Shown here piece after piece: positions 1-7,991 of a stretch of 64,000 nt of DNA. Origin of the DNA: CAVTJL01 sp963828215 (GTDB taxonomy: Bacteria > Pseudomonadota > Alphaproteobacteria > Geminicoccales > Geminicoccaceae); the NCBI GenBank assembly GCA_963828215.1, contig CAWHFO010000068.1:186001-250000 (forward strand), read 5' to 3'. Positions within the stretch are counted from its first letter, which is position 1. Each line of letters begins with the position of its first letter. The notes under the pieces are model-generated. The model was not told the origin of the DNA and searched no databases. It was given only the letters and a program-made list of their open reading frames with translations. Position numbers and translations under genes: made by a program.

Positions 1-1027
1 GACCGCCTCGCGCGAGCCGGCTCCTGACGAGGCCGCAGCGGCCGCCCTGCTCGACCAGCCGCAGGTCGCGCCTGACCGCGAAACGCTCCTCCGCCGCCTC
101 GACGACATCCGGCAGGTCATAGACGTCGCGGGGATAGGAGAAGGCCGCCATGACACCGGCCATCTGCTCGGCCGCCTCCGGGGCGGCGAGGATCTCCGCG
201 ATGCGTCCGCCCAGCGCGCGGAGCCGCTCGGCCAGCGCCACGGCCTCGCCGCCCGGCAGGTTGGCCCTGCCCAGCGGCTCGTGGACCATGCGCTCGAACA
301 GCCAGGTCATGACGTCGAGACCGATCGGATAGGTGACGCCGAAGGCGATGTGCGCGCAGGCGCCGTCGTCCGCCAGGGCATAGTGATACTGGCCACGCGG
401 CAGATAGAGGAGGTCGCCCGGCCTGAGGCGGACCTCCTTCCAGAGCTTGCCCTTGGCCCGGTCGTGGTGCTCCTGCGGCTGGCTCTTGAAGGCCGGATGG
501 GCGATCGGGTCCTGGGCCCGGCCCTCGAACACCATCCAGGTCTTCTCGCCCATGCAGTGGACCGCGAAGACGTCGTGCGTGTCGTAATGGACGCGGAAGC
601 CCTGCTTGCGCTTCGAGGAGAGGTAGAGGTTGCCCTGCACCTTGCCCTGGACGGCCTCCTCCAGCGACCGGGAGAAGGCCGAGAGCTCCGGGGTCAGCTG
701 GTCGATATCGTTCGCCACCAGCGTGGCGCCGCGCTTGAGCAGGCCCTGAACCTTCACGGGGTCCGGACGGAGCACCTGGCCGCCGTCACGGCCGACGGCG
801 ACAGCGGCGTAGGCCCCGGGCGGTATCGGCTCCTTGTCGAGCACGAGCGGCATCGAGTGGGCGGACCAGACGCTGGTCATGCCGAGCAGCCGGTTGAGGA
901 CGGGCCAGCTCATGACCGACGCGAACCGCTCGGGCGCGCCCTCGATGTGGAGGGGGCCCCGACCGAGATACTCGGCCTTGAAGCGCTGCACGCCGAGGGG
1001 CGCAACGATGTCCGCGAACGTCGTCAT
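1..1027 (-). CDS. JmjC-like cupin (Cupin_4) oxygenase, 3' end outside window
   Basis: The frame is open from an ATG at 1027 to the left edge, giving 342 visible codons without a stop. The protein has a double-stranded beta-helix layout: an HxD pair within HYDTHDVF near residues 148-150, and a distal histidine in YLPRGQYHYAL near residues 216-218. These are the expected Fe(II) ligands of the Cupin_4/RoxA-like 2-oxoglutarate-dependent hydroxylases, some of which hydroxylate ribosomal proteins. The substrate here is unknown. The helical C-terminal part follows the cupin core and runs off the window. The gene is divergent from yggS (start 1092), with a 64-bp shared spacer. The fold is confident; the specific role is an inference. 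Confidence 0.75.
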   Translation of the reverse strand, partial: MTTFADIVAPLGVQRFKAEYLGRGPLHIEGAPERFASVMSWPVLNRLLGMTSVWSAHSMPLVLDKEPIPPGAYAAVAVGRDGGQVLRPDPVKVQGLLKRGATLVANDIDQLTPELSAFSRSLEEAVQGKVQGNLYLSSKRKQGFRVHYDTHDVFAVHCMGEKTWMVFEGRAQDPIAHPAFKSQPQEHHDRAKGKLWKEVRLRPGDLLYLPRGQYHYALADDGACAHIAFGVTYPIGLDVMTWLFERMVHEPLGRANLPGGEAVALAERLRALGGRIAEILAAPEAAEQMAGVMAAFSYPRDVYDLPDVVEAAEERFAVRRDLRLVEQGGRCGLVRSRLARGG

Positions 1028-1091
1028 GGCTTGACTCCTTCCGGAGTGTCCGCACCCTCGGGGGCCTCGTCAGGGCACAGTCGGAGCATAC

Positions 1092-1802
1092 ATGGCGGCC
1101 GCGGAGGGACAAGGCGAGGCACCGCTCGACGTGGCGGCGAACCTCGCGAGCGTGCGGCGGCGGATCGCCGCGGCCGCGCAGGCGGCCGGCCGCGATCCCG
1201 CCGAGATCACGCTGGTCGCCGTCTCGAAGACCCAGCCTGTCGAGCGCATCCTCGCGGCCCTGGAGGCCGGCCAGCGGGTGTTCGGCGAGAACTACGTGCA
1301 GGAGGCCGCCAGCCGCTGGCCCGCGCTCCGCGAGCGGTTCCCCGACATCGAGCTGCACATGATCGGCGCGCTCCAGACCAACAAGGCGCGGGAAGCCGTC
1401 GAGCTCTTCGACGTGATCCAGACATTGGATCGACCCAAGCTCGCGGCGGCGCTGGCGAAGGAGATGGCGCGCCGGGACCGCAGGCCGCGGCTGCTCGTCG
1501 AGGTCAACAGCGGCGAGGAGCCTCAGAAGGCCGGCCTCCACCCGGGGGAGCTCGAAGGCTTCGTTCGGTATTGTCGTCAGGAGCTCGGTCTCGCAGTGGA
1601 CGGCCTGATGGCCATCCCGCCGGCCGACGAGGACGTGGCGTTGCACACCGCCCTGCTGGCCAAGCTCGCCGCGCGCTACGGGCTCGGGACGCTGAGCGTC
1701 GGCATGAGCGCCGACTTCGAGACCGCGATCGAGTTCGGCGCGACCCACGTCCGCGTCGGCACGGCGATCTTCGGCGCCCGGGCTCCCCGCGCCACCGCGT
1801 GA
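1092..1802 (+). CDS. YggS/PLPBP family pyridoxal-phosphate-binding protein
   Basis: A 236-residue protein of the YggS/PROSC family, a single-domain alanine-racemase-like TIM barrel that binds PLP and helps vitamin B6 and amino-acid homeostasis without known catalytic activity. The PLP lysine is K46 in LVAVSKTQP. Other family hallmarks are FGENYVQEA, the HMIGALQTNKA segment (the family usually has H-x-IG-x-LQ-x-NK) and the C-terminal LSVGMSADFETAIEFGATHVR region, which holds the phosphate-binding SxGMSxD motif. Length matches the family. The ATG at 1092 is the first in frame after the divergent promoter region. The usual proC or yggT neighbours are absent. Confidence 0.92.
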   Translation: MAAAEGQGEAPLDVAANLASVRRRIAAAAQAAGRDPAEITLVAVSKTQPVERILAALEAGQRVFGENYVQEAASRWPALRERFPDIELHMIGALQTNKAREAVELFDVIQTLDRPKLAAALAKEMARRDRRPRLLVEVNSGEEPQKAGLHPGELEGFVRYCRQELGLAVDGLMAIPPADEDVALHTALLAKLAARYGLGTLSVGMSADFETAIEFGATHVRVGTAIFGARAPRATA

Positions 1803-1827
1803 GCCCGGGACGGCCTTCGGAACGCGA

Positions 1828-2076
1828 TCACCGTCTCAGGATGCGGTAGGCGATGAGGAGGACGACGGACCCCAGCACGGCGACGATGAAGCTGCGGATG
1901 TCGAAGCCGGTGACGCTGCCGAGGCCGATCGCGTTCCCGATGAAGCCGCCGACGACGGCACCCACGATGCCGATCAGGATGGTGACGATGAAGCCGCCGG
2001 GGTCCCTTCCCGGCATCAGGAGCTTGGCGATGGCGCCGGCGATCAGGCCGAAGACGATCCAGGCGATGATGCCCAT
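1828..2076 (-). CDS. GlsB/YeaQ/YmgE family small membrane protein
   Basis: An 82-residue, very hydrophobic protein starting MGIIAWIVFGLIAGAIAKLL. The pattern is three transmembrane helices separated by short glycine-rich loops (PGRDPGGF, GGFIGNAIGLG). This matches the transglycosylase-associated/GlsB-YeaQ-YmgE family of stress-induced inner-membrane proteins, whose molecular function is unclear. It is convergent with yggS (26-bp gap) and lies just downstream of gloB on the same strand. Length and motifs are complete. Confidence 0.88.
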   Translation of the reverse strand: MGIIAWIVFGLIAGAIAKLLMPGRDPGGFIVTILIGIVGAVVGGFIGNAIGLGSVTGFDIRSFIVAVLGSVVLLIAYRILRR

Positions 2077-2172
2077 GCGGTTCCCCCTAGCAGCTAGATG
2101 AGAGTCCTGTCCTCGGCATGAACGGCCGGCAGCCGGTTTGGTGCCCAGGTCGCGCTCGCGCCGACGGCCGGC

Positions 2173-2948
2173 TCAGGCGGCATCCTTCCGGCGGCGGATC
2201 TCCCCGAAGACCTCGGCGTCGCTCGGCCTCCTCCATGTCGAGCAGTCGACGGATGTCCGGGCTGGCGGCCCGAAGGAAGGGGTTGGTGGCCTTCTCCCGG
2301 CCGATGGTGGTCGGGATGGTCGGCTCGTTGCGGCCCCGCGTCGAATTCGATGTGCGCCAGGCGCTGCCTCAGCGCCAGATTGTCCGGATCGACGGTGCGG
2401 GCGAAGCGGGCATTCGAGAGGGTGTATTCGTGCCCGCAATAGACCTTGGTCGCGTCCGGCAGGGCCATGAGCTTCGAGAGGGAGGCCCACATGGTCGGCG
2501 CATCGCCCTCGAGGAGGCGGCCGCAGCCGACGGCGAAGAGGGTGTCCCCGCAGAAGAGCGCCTGCGCCTCCTCGAACCAGAAGCTGATGTGCCCGCGCGT
2601 ATGGCCGGGCGTGTCGAAGATCTTGGCCTTGGCGGCGCCGAGCTCGAACGTCTCGCCCTCGCCGACCTCGACGTCGATGCCGGGGATGCGGTCGCGGTCG
2701 GCGCGCGGGCCGACGATCCTGCAGCCGAAGCGCTGCTTGAGCTCGATATTGCCACCCACATGGTCGCTGTGGTGATGGGTCGAGAGGATCCAGTCGAGCC
2801 CGCGGCCCTTCGCCTCGAGACGCGCGACGACGGGAGCCGCCTCGGCCGGATCGACCACGCCGCTGGTTCCGGTCTCCGGCTCGAACAGCATGAAGACATA
2901 GTTGTCGCTCAGCGCCGGAACGACCTCGATCTCGAGCTTGCCCGCCAT
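2173..2948 (-). pseudogene. gloB: hydroxyacylglutathione hydrolase (glyoxalase II), two apparent frameshifts
   Basis: The N-terminal two thirds read MAGKLEIEVVPALSDNY and carry the metallo-beta-lactamase metal motif THHHSDHVGG, then GHTRGHISF, FCGDTLF and YCGHEYT. These are hallmarks of glyoxalase II, which hydrolyses S-lactoylglutathione to lactate and glutathione. The C-terminal segment is split over three frames. Removing one base in the C4 run at 2334-2337 restores the NEPTIPTTIGREKATNPFLR stretch. Removing one near 2224 restores DAEVFGEIRRRKDAA and the stop at 2173-2175. The ATG at 2948 is preferred over a GTG at 2969 because it begins the conserved N-terminus and follows a G-rich purine tract. 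Both indels are single extra bases, so sequencing error is as likely as real inactivation. Divergent from a methyltransferase, a pairing I recognise from other alphaproteobacteria. Confidence 0.85.
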
Positions 2949-3049
2949 CTCCTCACCCCCAATGAACACGCCTGCTCGTGCAGATAGCGCGCGAATGAGC
3001 TATCTTGAAGGTAGGGTACACGGATCTCTGGTGGGAGCGACCTCGCGCC

Positions 3050-3838
3050 ATGCGGCCGGACATCGACGACCTCGCGACGTTCTACGCGAGCCGCCAGGGG
3101 CAGCTGGCGCGGCGCCTGTTCAACAACCAGATCCGGGCGCTCTGGCCGGATGTCGCCGGGCAGATCGTGCTGGGCATCGGCTACGCGTCCCCGTTTCTCG
3201 GGGCGCTCGACCGCGCCGAGCGGACGATCGGGCTGATGCCGGCCGCCCAGGGGGCGGGGCGCTGGGCGCCCGATGGCCGAAACCGCGTCGCCCTCGCCCG
3301 CGAGGACGAGCTGCCGCTGCCCGACGGCAGCGTCGACCGGGTGCTGCTCGTCCACGCGCTCGAATGCGCCCAGCATCTGAGCCGGCTGCTGCGCGAGGTG
3401 TGGCGGGTCTGCGCGGACGGCGGCCGCATCCTGGCGATCGTCCCGAACCGGCGCGGCGTCTGGTGCTGGAGCGACCGCACGCCGTTCGGCTTCGGCCAGC
3501 CCTACAGCATCGCCCAGCTCCAGAAGACGCTGCTGCGCCATCTCTTCGCGCCGGTCCAGCACCGGCGGGCCCTCTACCTGCCGCCGACGGGCTCGAGCCT
3601 GCTCCTGCGCGCGGCCGTCCCGGTCGAGCGCCTCGGGCTGCGCCTGGCACCGCAGCTCGCCGGCGTGATCATGATCGAGGCCGAGAAGCGGATCTACGTG
3701 GGAAGGCCGGAGCCGGTCGCCCGGCGCGCGCAGGGGCGGCGCTACCTGCCGGTGCCGCAAGGGGTCATGGCGCGGCGCCCGAGCCACGGGCGGGACCTCG
3801 TTCTGACGCGCCAATCCGCCGCCGGGAGCAGGCACTGA
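3050..3838 (+). CDS. class I SAM-dependent methyltransferase (type 11-like)
   Basis: A 262-residue protein beginning MRPDIDDLATFYASRQG. A Rossmann-type methyltransferase core is visible: the SAM-binding glycine motif is in IVLGIGYASPFLGAL (around residues 38-52). It is followed by the acidic ELPLPDGSVDRVLLVHALE (motifs post-I and II), then VWRVCADGGRILAIVPNRRG (motif III). The substrate is not evident. The ATG at 3050 is chosen over an upstream TTG at 3005 because it begins the conserved N-terminus. The gene is divergent from gloB. Downstream, 60 bp separate it from the convergent hslU. Confidence 0.82.
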   Translation: MRPDIDDLATFYASRQGQLARRLFNNQIRALWPDVAGQIVLGIGYASPFLGALDRAERTIGLMPAAQGAGRWAPDGRNRVALAREDELPLPDGSVDRVLLVHALECAQHLSRLLREVWRVCADGGRILAIVPNRRGVWCWSDRTPFGFGQPYSIAQLQKTLLRHLFAPVQHRRALYLPPTGSSLLLRAAVPVERLGLRLAPQLAGVIMIEAEKRIYVGRPEPVARRAQGRRYLPVPQGVMARRPSHGRDLVLTRQSAAGSRH

Positions 3839-3898
3839 TCCGCACGCCGGCGCCTTGTCCGCACGAAGCTCGGCCTCGCGCCGGGTCCGGGCCGCCTT

Positions 3899-5209
3899 CT
3901 AGAGGATGAACTTCGACAGATCGGCGCCGGCGACGAGGTCGCCGACATGGTGGCGGACATAGCTCCGGTCGACGGTCACGTCCTCGCCGCCGCGGTCGGA
4001 GGCGCTGAAGCTGACCTCCTCGACCAGCTTCTCCATCACCGTCTGCAGGCGCCGGGCGCCGATGTTCTCGACCTTCTCGTTGATGTCGAAGGCCAGCGTC
4101 GCGATCTCGTCGATCGCCTCCTCCGAGAAGGCGAGGTTGACCCCCTCCGTCTTGAGCAGCGCCACGTACTGCTTGAGAAGGCTGGCCTCGGGCTCGACCA
4201 GGATGCGCCGCAGGTCGTCCCGGCGCAGCGGGTCGAGCTCGACCCGGATCGGCAGGCGGCCCTGCAGCTCGGGCAGCAGGTCGGCCGGCTTGGCGAGGTG
4301 GAAGGCGCCCGAGGCGATGAAGAGAATGTGCTCGGTGCGCACCACGCCGTACTTGGTCGTGACGCTGGTGCCCTCGACCAGCGGCAGGAGGTCGCGCTGG
4401 ACGCCCTCGCGGCTGACGTCCGCCCCCATGCGGCCCTCGCGGCCGGCGATCTTGTCGATCTCGTCGAGGAAGACGATGCCGTGCTGCTCGGCGCTCGAGA
4501 TCGCCTCGCGCCCGACCTGCTCCTGGTCGAGCAGCTTGTCGCTCTCCTCGGCCATCAGCGCCGGGTAGGAGTCGGCGACCTTCATCTTGCGCCGCTTGGT
4601 CCGTCCGCCGAAGGCCTTGCCGAGCGCCTCGCCGAGATTGATCATGCCCATCTGGGCACCCGGCATGCCGGGAATGTCGAAGGTCGGCATCGAGCCGGCG
4701 CCGGTGTCCTGCACCTCGATCTCGATCTCGCGATCGGCCAGCGAGCCGTCGCGCAGATTGCGGCGGAACTTCTCGCGGGTGTCGCTGCTCGCGGTGGGTC
4801 CGACCAGCGCGTCGAGGACGCGGTCCTCGGCATTGCGCTCGGCCTTGGCCTGGACCTCCTTCCTGAGCCGCTCGCGGGTCATCTTCATCGCCACCTCGAT
4901 GAGGTCGCGGACGATGCTCTCGACGTCGCGGCCGACATAGCCGACCTCGGTGAACTTGGTGGCCTCGACCTTGATGAACGGGGCCTGGGCGAGGCGCGCC
5001 AGCCGCCTCGCGATCTCGGTCTTGCCGCAGCCCGTCGGCCCGATCATCAGGATGTTCTTGGGCAGCACCTCCTCGCGCAGCTGCTCGTCGAGCTGCTGGC
5101 GGCGCCAGCGGTTGCGGAGCGCTATCGCCACCGCGCGCTTGGCCGCGTCCTGACCGACGATGAACCGGTCGAGCTCGGAGACGATCTCCCGAGGGGTGAG
5201 CGCGGTCAT
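3899..5209 (-). CDS. hslU: HslU ATPase subunit of the HslVU (ClpYQ) protease
   Basis: A 436-residue AAA+ unfoldase that feeds substrates to the HslV peptidase in the cytoplasm. Visible elements: N-terminal TPREIVSELDRFIVGQ; Walker A GPTGCGKT at residues 57-64; the pore motif GYVGRDVE; the intermediate I-domain (RERLRKEVQAKAE to about residue 230); Walker B GIVFLDEIDKI; and the C-terminal tail ADLSKFIL that docks into HslV. Length is normal. Its ATG (5207-5209) overlaps the hslV stop in an ATGA arrangement, indicating translational coupling with upstream hslV. Confidence 0.97.
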   Translation of the reverse strand: MTALTPREIVSELDRFIVGQDAAKRAVAIALRNRWRRQQLDEQLREEVLPKNILMIGPTGCGKTEIARRLARLAQAPFIKVEATKFTEVGYVGRDVESIVRDLIEVAMKMTRERLRKEVQAKAERNAEDRVLDALVGPTASSDTREKFRRNLRDGSLADREIEIEVQDTGAGSMPTFDIPGMPGAQMGMINLGEALGKAFGGRTKRRKMKVADSYPALMAEESDKLLDQEQVGREAISSAEQHGIVFLDEIDKIAGREGRMGADVSREGVQRDLLPLVEGTSVTTKYGVVRTEHILFIASGAFHLAKPADLLPELQGRLPIRVELDPLRRDDLRRILVEPEASLLKQYVALLKTEGVNLAFSEEAIDEIATLAFDINEKVENIGARRLQTVMEKLVEEVSFSASDRGGEDVTVDRSYVRHHVGDLVAGADLSKFIL

Positions 5210-5763
5210 GGCGTCTCGATCGTCTCGAGGGAAACCTCGGTGTTCGTGTAGACGCAGATCTCGGCGGCGATGGCCATCGCCTTGCGGGCGATCGCCTCGG
5301 CGGTCAGGCCCTCGATGTCGAGCAGGGCGCGCGCCGCCGCCAGCGCATAGCTGCCGCCCGACCCGATGCCGATCAGGCCGCGCTCGGGCTCGAGCACGTC
5401 GCCCGAGCCGGTCAGCACGAGCGAGACGTCGGCGTCGGCCACGGCCATCATCGCCTCGAGCCGGCGGAGATAGCGGTCGGTCCGCCAGTCCTTGGCGAGC
5501 TCGACGCAGGCCCGGGTCAGCTGGCCCGGATGGCGCTCGAGCTTGGCCTCGAGCCGCTCCAGCAGGGTCAGCGCGTCGGCCGTGCTGCCGGCGAAGCCCG
5601 AGAGGATCCTGCCATTGCCGAGACGGCGGATCTTGCGCGCATTGGCCTTGATGATGGTCTGGTTGAGGCTGACCTGGCCGTCGCCGGCGATGACCACCTG
5701 ACGGCCCTTGCGGACCGAGAGGATGGTCGTGCCGTGCCAGGTCGCAGCGTTCGGGCTCTCCAA
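5206..5763 (-). CDS. hslV: HslV peptidase subunit of the HslVU protease
   Basis: A 185-residue proteasome-beta-like N-terminal nucleophile hydrolase. A short propeptide (MESPNAATWHG) precedes the catalytic threonine of the TTILSVRKG motif, residue T12. VVIAGDGQVSLNQTIIK and GSTADALTLLERLE follow the family closely, and the C-terminus ends in EVSLETIETP. It assembles as a dodecamer capped by HslU. The gene is immediately upstream of hslU with a 4-bp overlap, and 112 bp downstream of a small unknown gene on the same strand. Confidence 0.97.
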   Translation of the reverse strand: MESPNAATWHGTTILSVRKGRQVVIAGDGQVSLNQTIIKANARKIRRLGNGRILSGFAGSTADALTLLERLEAKLERHPGQLTRACVELAKDWRTDRYLRRLEAMMAVADADVSLVLTGSGDVLEPERGLIGIGSGGSYALAAARALLDIEGLTAEAIARKAMAIAAEICVYTNTEVSLETIETP

Positions 5764-5875
5764 GGCACCTCCGCATCCGCCGGGAGGCCGCGGCCAGCGG
5801 CCGCGACGACGCGGAGGATGTGGGCGCTGGCCGCTGGCCGGTCAAGCCGGCCAGCAGGCGGCCGGCCCCGGGGGC

Positions 5876-6121
5876 TCAGGCCGCCGGCCGCGCCCGCTCG
5901 AGGGCGTCGACGGCGTCGGCGAGCGCGCGCAGCGCATCCACCAGCCCAGCCTCGTCGCGCATCCGAAAGGCGCAGCTCGCGAGAACCGCGGCCGTCACGA
6001 CCGGCTCCGTCTCGCTGACCTCCTCGCGCAGTCGCGCGCAGAGGCTCTCGAGATCGCTCGCGTTGGCGGGCACCGGCAGGCTCAGGGTATCGGCCGAACG
6101 CAGGAACGCGGCACGGGTCAT
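5876..6121 (-). CDS. small hypothetical protein upstream of hslVU
   Basis: An 81-residue frame, MTRAAFLRSADTLSLP... ending DALERARPAA. It is rich in alanine, leucine and charged residues, predicted helical, with no membrane segment or recognised motif. The ATG at 6121 is preceded by GAGGA seven bases upstream, which favours this start over longer in-frame extensions that would run through the terminator at 6170-6205. It lies in the same direction as hslVU. I do not recognise a family. Coding status rests on the ribosome-binding site, the amino-acid composition and the gap it fills. Confidence 0.45.
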   Translation of the reverse strand: MTRAAFLRSADTLSLPVPANASDLESLCARLREEVSETEPVVTAAVLASCAFRMRDEAGLVDALRALADAVDALERARPAA

Positions 6122-6169
6122 CGCTGGATCCTCGCTTGCGCCGGAGGCCGCGCAACTCGCAGCCCCTCC

Positions 6170-6205
6170 AAAAAAGGAGCCCCCGCGACATCGCTGTCCG
6201 GGGGC
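6170..6205 (-). terminator. intrinsic terminator reading leftward
   Basis: On the minus strand a 7-bp G/C stem (arms at 6199-6205 and 6179-6185, GCCCCCG/CGGGGGC) is followed by TCC and a run of six T (6175-6170). This is a strong intrinsic terminator, 49 bp before the start of the 81-residue gene. No recognised minus-strand gene lies immediately upstream, so it either ends a small RNA or acts as an attenuator for the small gene and hslVU. Confidence 0.7.
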
Positions 6206-6470
6206 CGAGTAAGGGAGGGAGGCACCGTCTGACTTGACAACCGCACCGATACTACAGTTTGCGGCGTCCATCAAGTCCAAAAAAACACGAATCGTTCAGA
6301 ATTCGCCAGACGCGATCAGATCGCGACCTTTAGTGACTTGTCCGTCTCTTTTGTCTTCAACTTTAGCTACTTTGAGGACGTCATTCGACGTGCCGCTAAG
6401 CCATTATCATTTAAGCGTGCCGTCACAGCAGCTTAGACGACACAATGTATTTTAGACTAATTTGCTCTGG

Positions 6471-6516
6471 GGGCTGCCTGTCACGGCGTGGCGCTCCGGC
6501 AGCCCGGCGCCACGCC
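6471..6516 (+). repeat. two interleaved inverted repeats (possible pseudoknot or RNA switch)
   Basis: GGGCTGCC (6471-6478) pairs perfectly with GGCAGCCC (6498-6505). GGCGTGGCGC (6485-6494) pairs perfectly with GCGCCACGCC (6507-6516). The arms alternate A-B-A'-B', so as RNA they form either an H-type pseudoknot or two mutually exclusive helices. I cannot match this to a known RNA family by eye. Confidence 0.5.
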
Positions 6517-6560
6517 CAATCGACCGGAGGAAGAATCCACCATCAAATGCTCAGGCAATC

Positions 6561-6613
6561 GCCTGCTTAACCCAGAAAACGGCGTATGTTAAGAGGCTTT
6601 TGTAATCTTTTTT
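6561..6613 (+). terminator. intrinsic terminator reading rightward
   Basis: GCCTGCTTAAC (6561-6571) pairs with GTTAAGAGGC (6588-6597), leaving one bulged G. T-rich sequence follows, with four T at 6598-6601 and six T at 6608-6613. It would end any plus-strand transcript from the preceding AT-rich spacer, upstream of yebC. Confidence 0.55.
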
Positions 6614-6738
6614 GCGAGCCCCCGGCGAGGCGCCGGCACGCGGCGGCGCGCGGTCCGGTCGGGATCTGGGTGTGGCGGCGCGGCCGGCGCTTCTGCTATA
6701 TCGCCGGCTCATCTCCTCTCCCTCGTCGAACGAGCGTC

Positions 6739-7485
6739 ATGGCCGGGCATTCTCAGTTCAAGAACATCATGCACCGCAAGAGCCGCCAGGACGCGGCCCG
6801 GGCGAGCAAGTTCACGCGGCTCGTCCGCGAGATCCAGGTCGCCTCGCGCGGCGGCCTGCCGGACCCCGCGGCCAATCCGCGCCTGCGCTCCGCCATCCAG
6901 GCGGCCCGAGCCGAGAACGTGCCCAAGGACAATATCGAGCGTGCCATCAGGCGCGGGCAGGGCGCCGACGGCGAGGACTATCAGGAGATCCGCTACGAGG
7001 GCTACGGCCCGGGCGGGGTCGCCCTGATCGTCGAGGCGCTGACCGACAACCGGAACCGCACCGCCAGCGAGATCCGGGCCGCCTTCACGCGCCACGGCGG
7101 CAGCCTCGGCGAGACCAACAGCGTGAGCTTCCAGTTCGACCGGGTGGGGCAGATCCGCTACGCGGCGGCCGTCGCGACGGCGGACCAGATGCTCGAGGCC
7201 GCGGTCGAGGCCGGAGCCGAGGACTGCTCGAGCGACGAGGACGGCCACGAGATCACCTGCGCGCCCGACGATCTGGCGGCCGTCCGGGACAGCCTGGAGG
7301 CCCGATTCGGCCCGCCCGAGCGGGCGCTGCTCGGGTGGCGGCCGCAGACCACCGTGCCGGTCGAGGACGAGCGGGCGGAGACGCTCTTCAAGCTGCTCGA
7401 GACGCTCGACGAGAGCGACGACGTCCAGCAGGTCGTCGCCAATTTCGAGGTTTCCGAGGCGGCGCTGACCCGCCTCGGCGGCTGA
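6739..7485 (+). CDS. YebC/PmpR family DNA-binding/translation regulator
   Basis: A 248-residue protein starting MAGHSQFKNIMHRKSRQDAARASKF, the signature N-terminus of the YebC family (usually MAGHSKWxNIxHRK). ENVPKDNIERAIRRG, YEGYGPGGVALIVEALTDNRNRT and the VEAGAEDCSSDEDG region are diagnostic. Members act as transcription regulators or, in more recent work, as translation factors for proline-rich stalls. The start is the ATG at 6739; a longer in-frame extension to 6586 would overlap the terminator. Its stop overlaps the ruvC start by one base (TGATG), as is common in this order of genes. Confidence 0.95.
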   Translation: MAGHSQFKNIMHRKSRQDAARASKFTRLVREIQVASRGGLPDPAANPRLRSAIQAARAENVPKDNIERAIRRGQGADGEDYQEIRYEGYGPGGVALIVEALTDNRNRTASEIRAAFTRHGGSLGETNSVSFQFDRVGQIRYAAAVATADQMLEAAVEAGAEDCSSDEDGHEITCAPDDLAAVRDSLEARFGPPERALLGWRPQTTVPVEDERAETLFKLLETLDESDDVQQVVANFEVSEAALTRLGG

Positions 7486-7991
7486 TGCGCCTCTTGGGCC
7501 TCGATCCGGGTCTCCGGCACACCGGCTGGGGCGTGATCGAGGTCCTGGGGCCGCGGCTGCGCTTCGTCGCCTGCGGCGCCGTCGACAGCGATGCGGCCGC
7601 CGACCTCGCGATCCGTCTGGTGGCGCTCTATGATGGCCTGGGTGCCGTGATCGAGCGCTTCGCGCCGGCCGAGGCCGCCGTCGAGGAGACCGTCGTCAAC
7701 GTCAATGCCAGCTCCTCGCTCAAGCTCGGCCATGCCCGCGGCGTCGTCGTCCTGGCGGCGGCGCGGGCCGGGCTCGTCGTCAGCGAGTATGCGTCGAAGC
7801 GGGTCAAGCGCTCGCTCACCGGCACCGGCGCGGCGACCAAGGACCAGGTCGCGATGATGGTCCGCACCCTTCTGCCCGACACCCGGGGCGGCTCGCGCGA
7901 CGCCACCGACGCGCTCGCGGTCGCGATCTGCCACGCTCACGTCCGGAGCACCCTGTCCCGCCTCGCCATGGCTGCGGGCGGCATCCGATGA
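7485..7991 (+). CDS. ruvC: Holliday junction endodeoxyribonuclease RuvC
   Basis: A 168-residue resolvase that cuts Holliday junctions released by RuvAB. The RNase H-like fold shows MRLLGLDPGLRHTGWG with catalytic D7, VEETVVNVNASSSLKLGHARG with the second acidic residue, and the C-terminal SRDATDALAVAICHAH with the last catalytic aspartates. Length is typical. It overlaps yebC by one base and ruvA by four (ATGA), supporting co-transcription of yebC-ruvC-ruvA-ruvB. Confidence 0.97.
   Translation: MRLLGLDPGLRHTGWGVIEVLGPRLRFVACGAVDSDAAADLAIRLVALYDGLGAVIERFAPAEAAVEETVVNVNASSSLKLGHARGVVVLAAARAGLVVSEYASKRVKRSLTGTGAATKDQVAMMVRTLLPDTRGGSRDATDALAVAICHAHVRSTLSRLAMAAGGIR

Larger units (their letters stand above)
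6122..6738. other. AT-rich spacer with structured elements, no recognised protein gene
   Basis: A 617-bp gap whose middle (about 6230-6470) is clearly AT-richer than the rest of the chromosome. It contains a leftward terminator (6170-6205), a rightward terminator (6561-6613), a 15-bp near-perfect palindrome CGCGATC-A-GATCGCG near 6311-6325, and two interleaved perfect inverted repeats at 6471-6516. A CCTCCCTCCC motif lies on the minus strand at 6222-6213. No protein frame here resembles anything I know. It probably holds a small RNA gene and/or the yebC and hslV promoters. Confidence 0.6.

Noticed and set aside
6460..6560. tmRNA, 6S RNA or glycine riboswitch
   Set aside because: A short GCTCAGGCAA-like stretch and the G-rich helices suggested these, but no tag reading frame, tRNA-like end or tandem glycine-aptamer core could be found.
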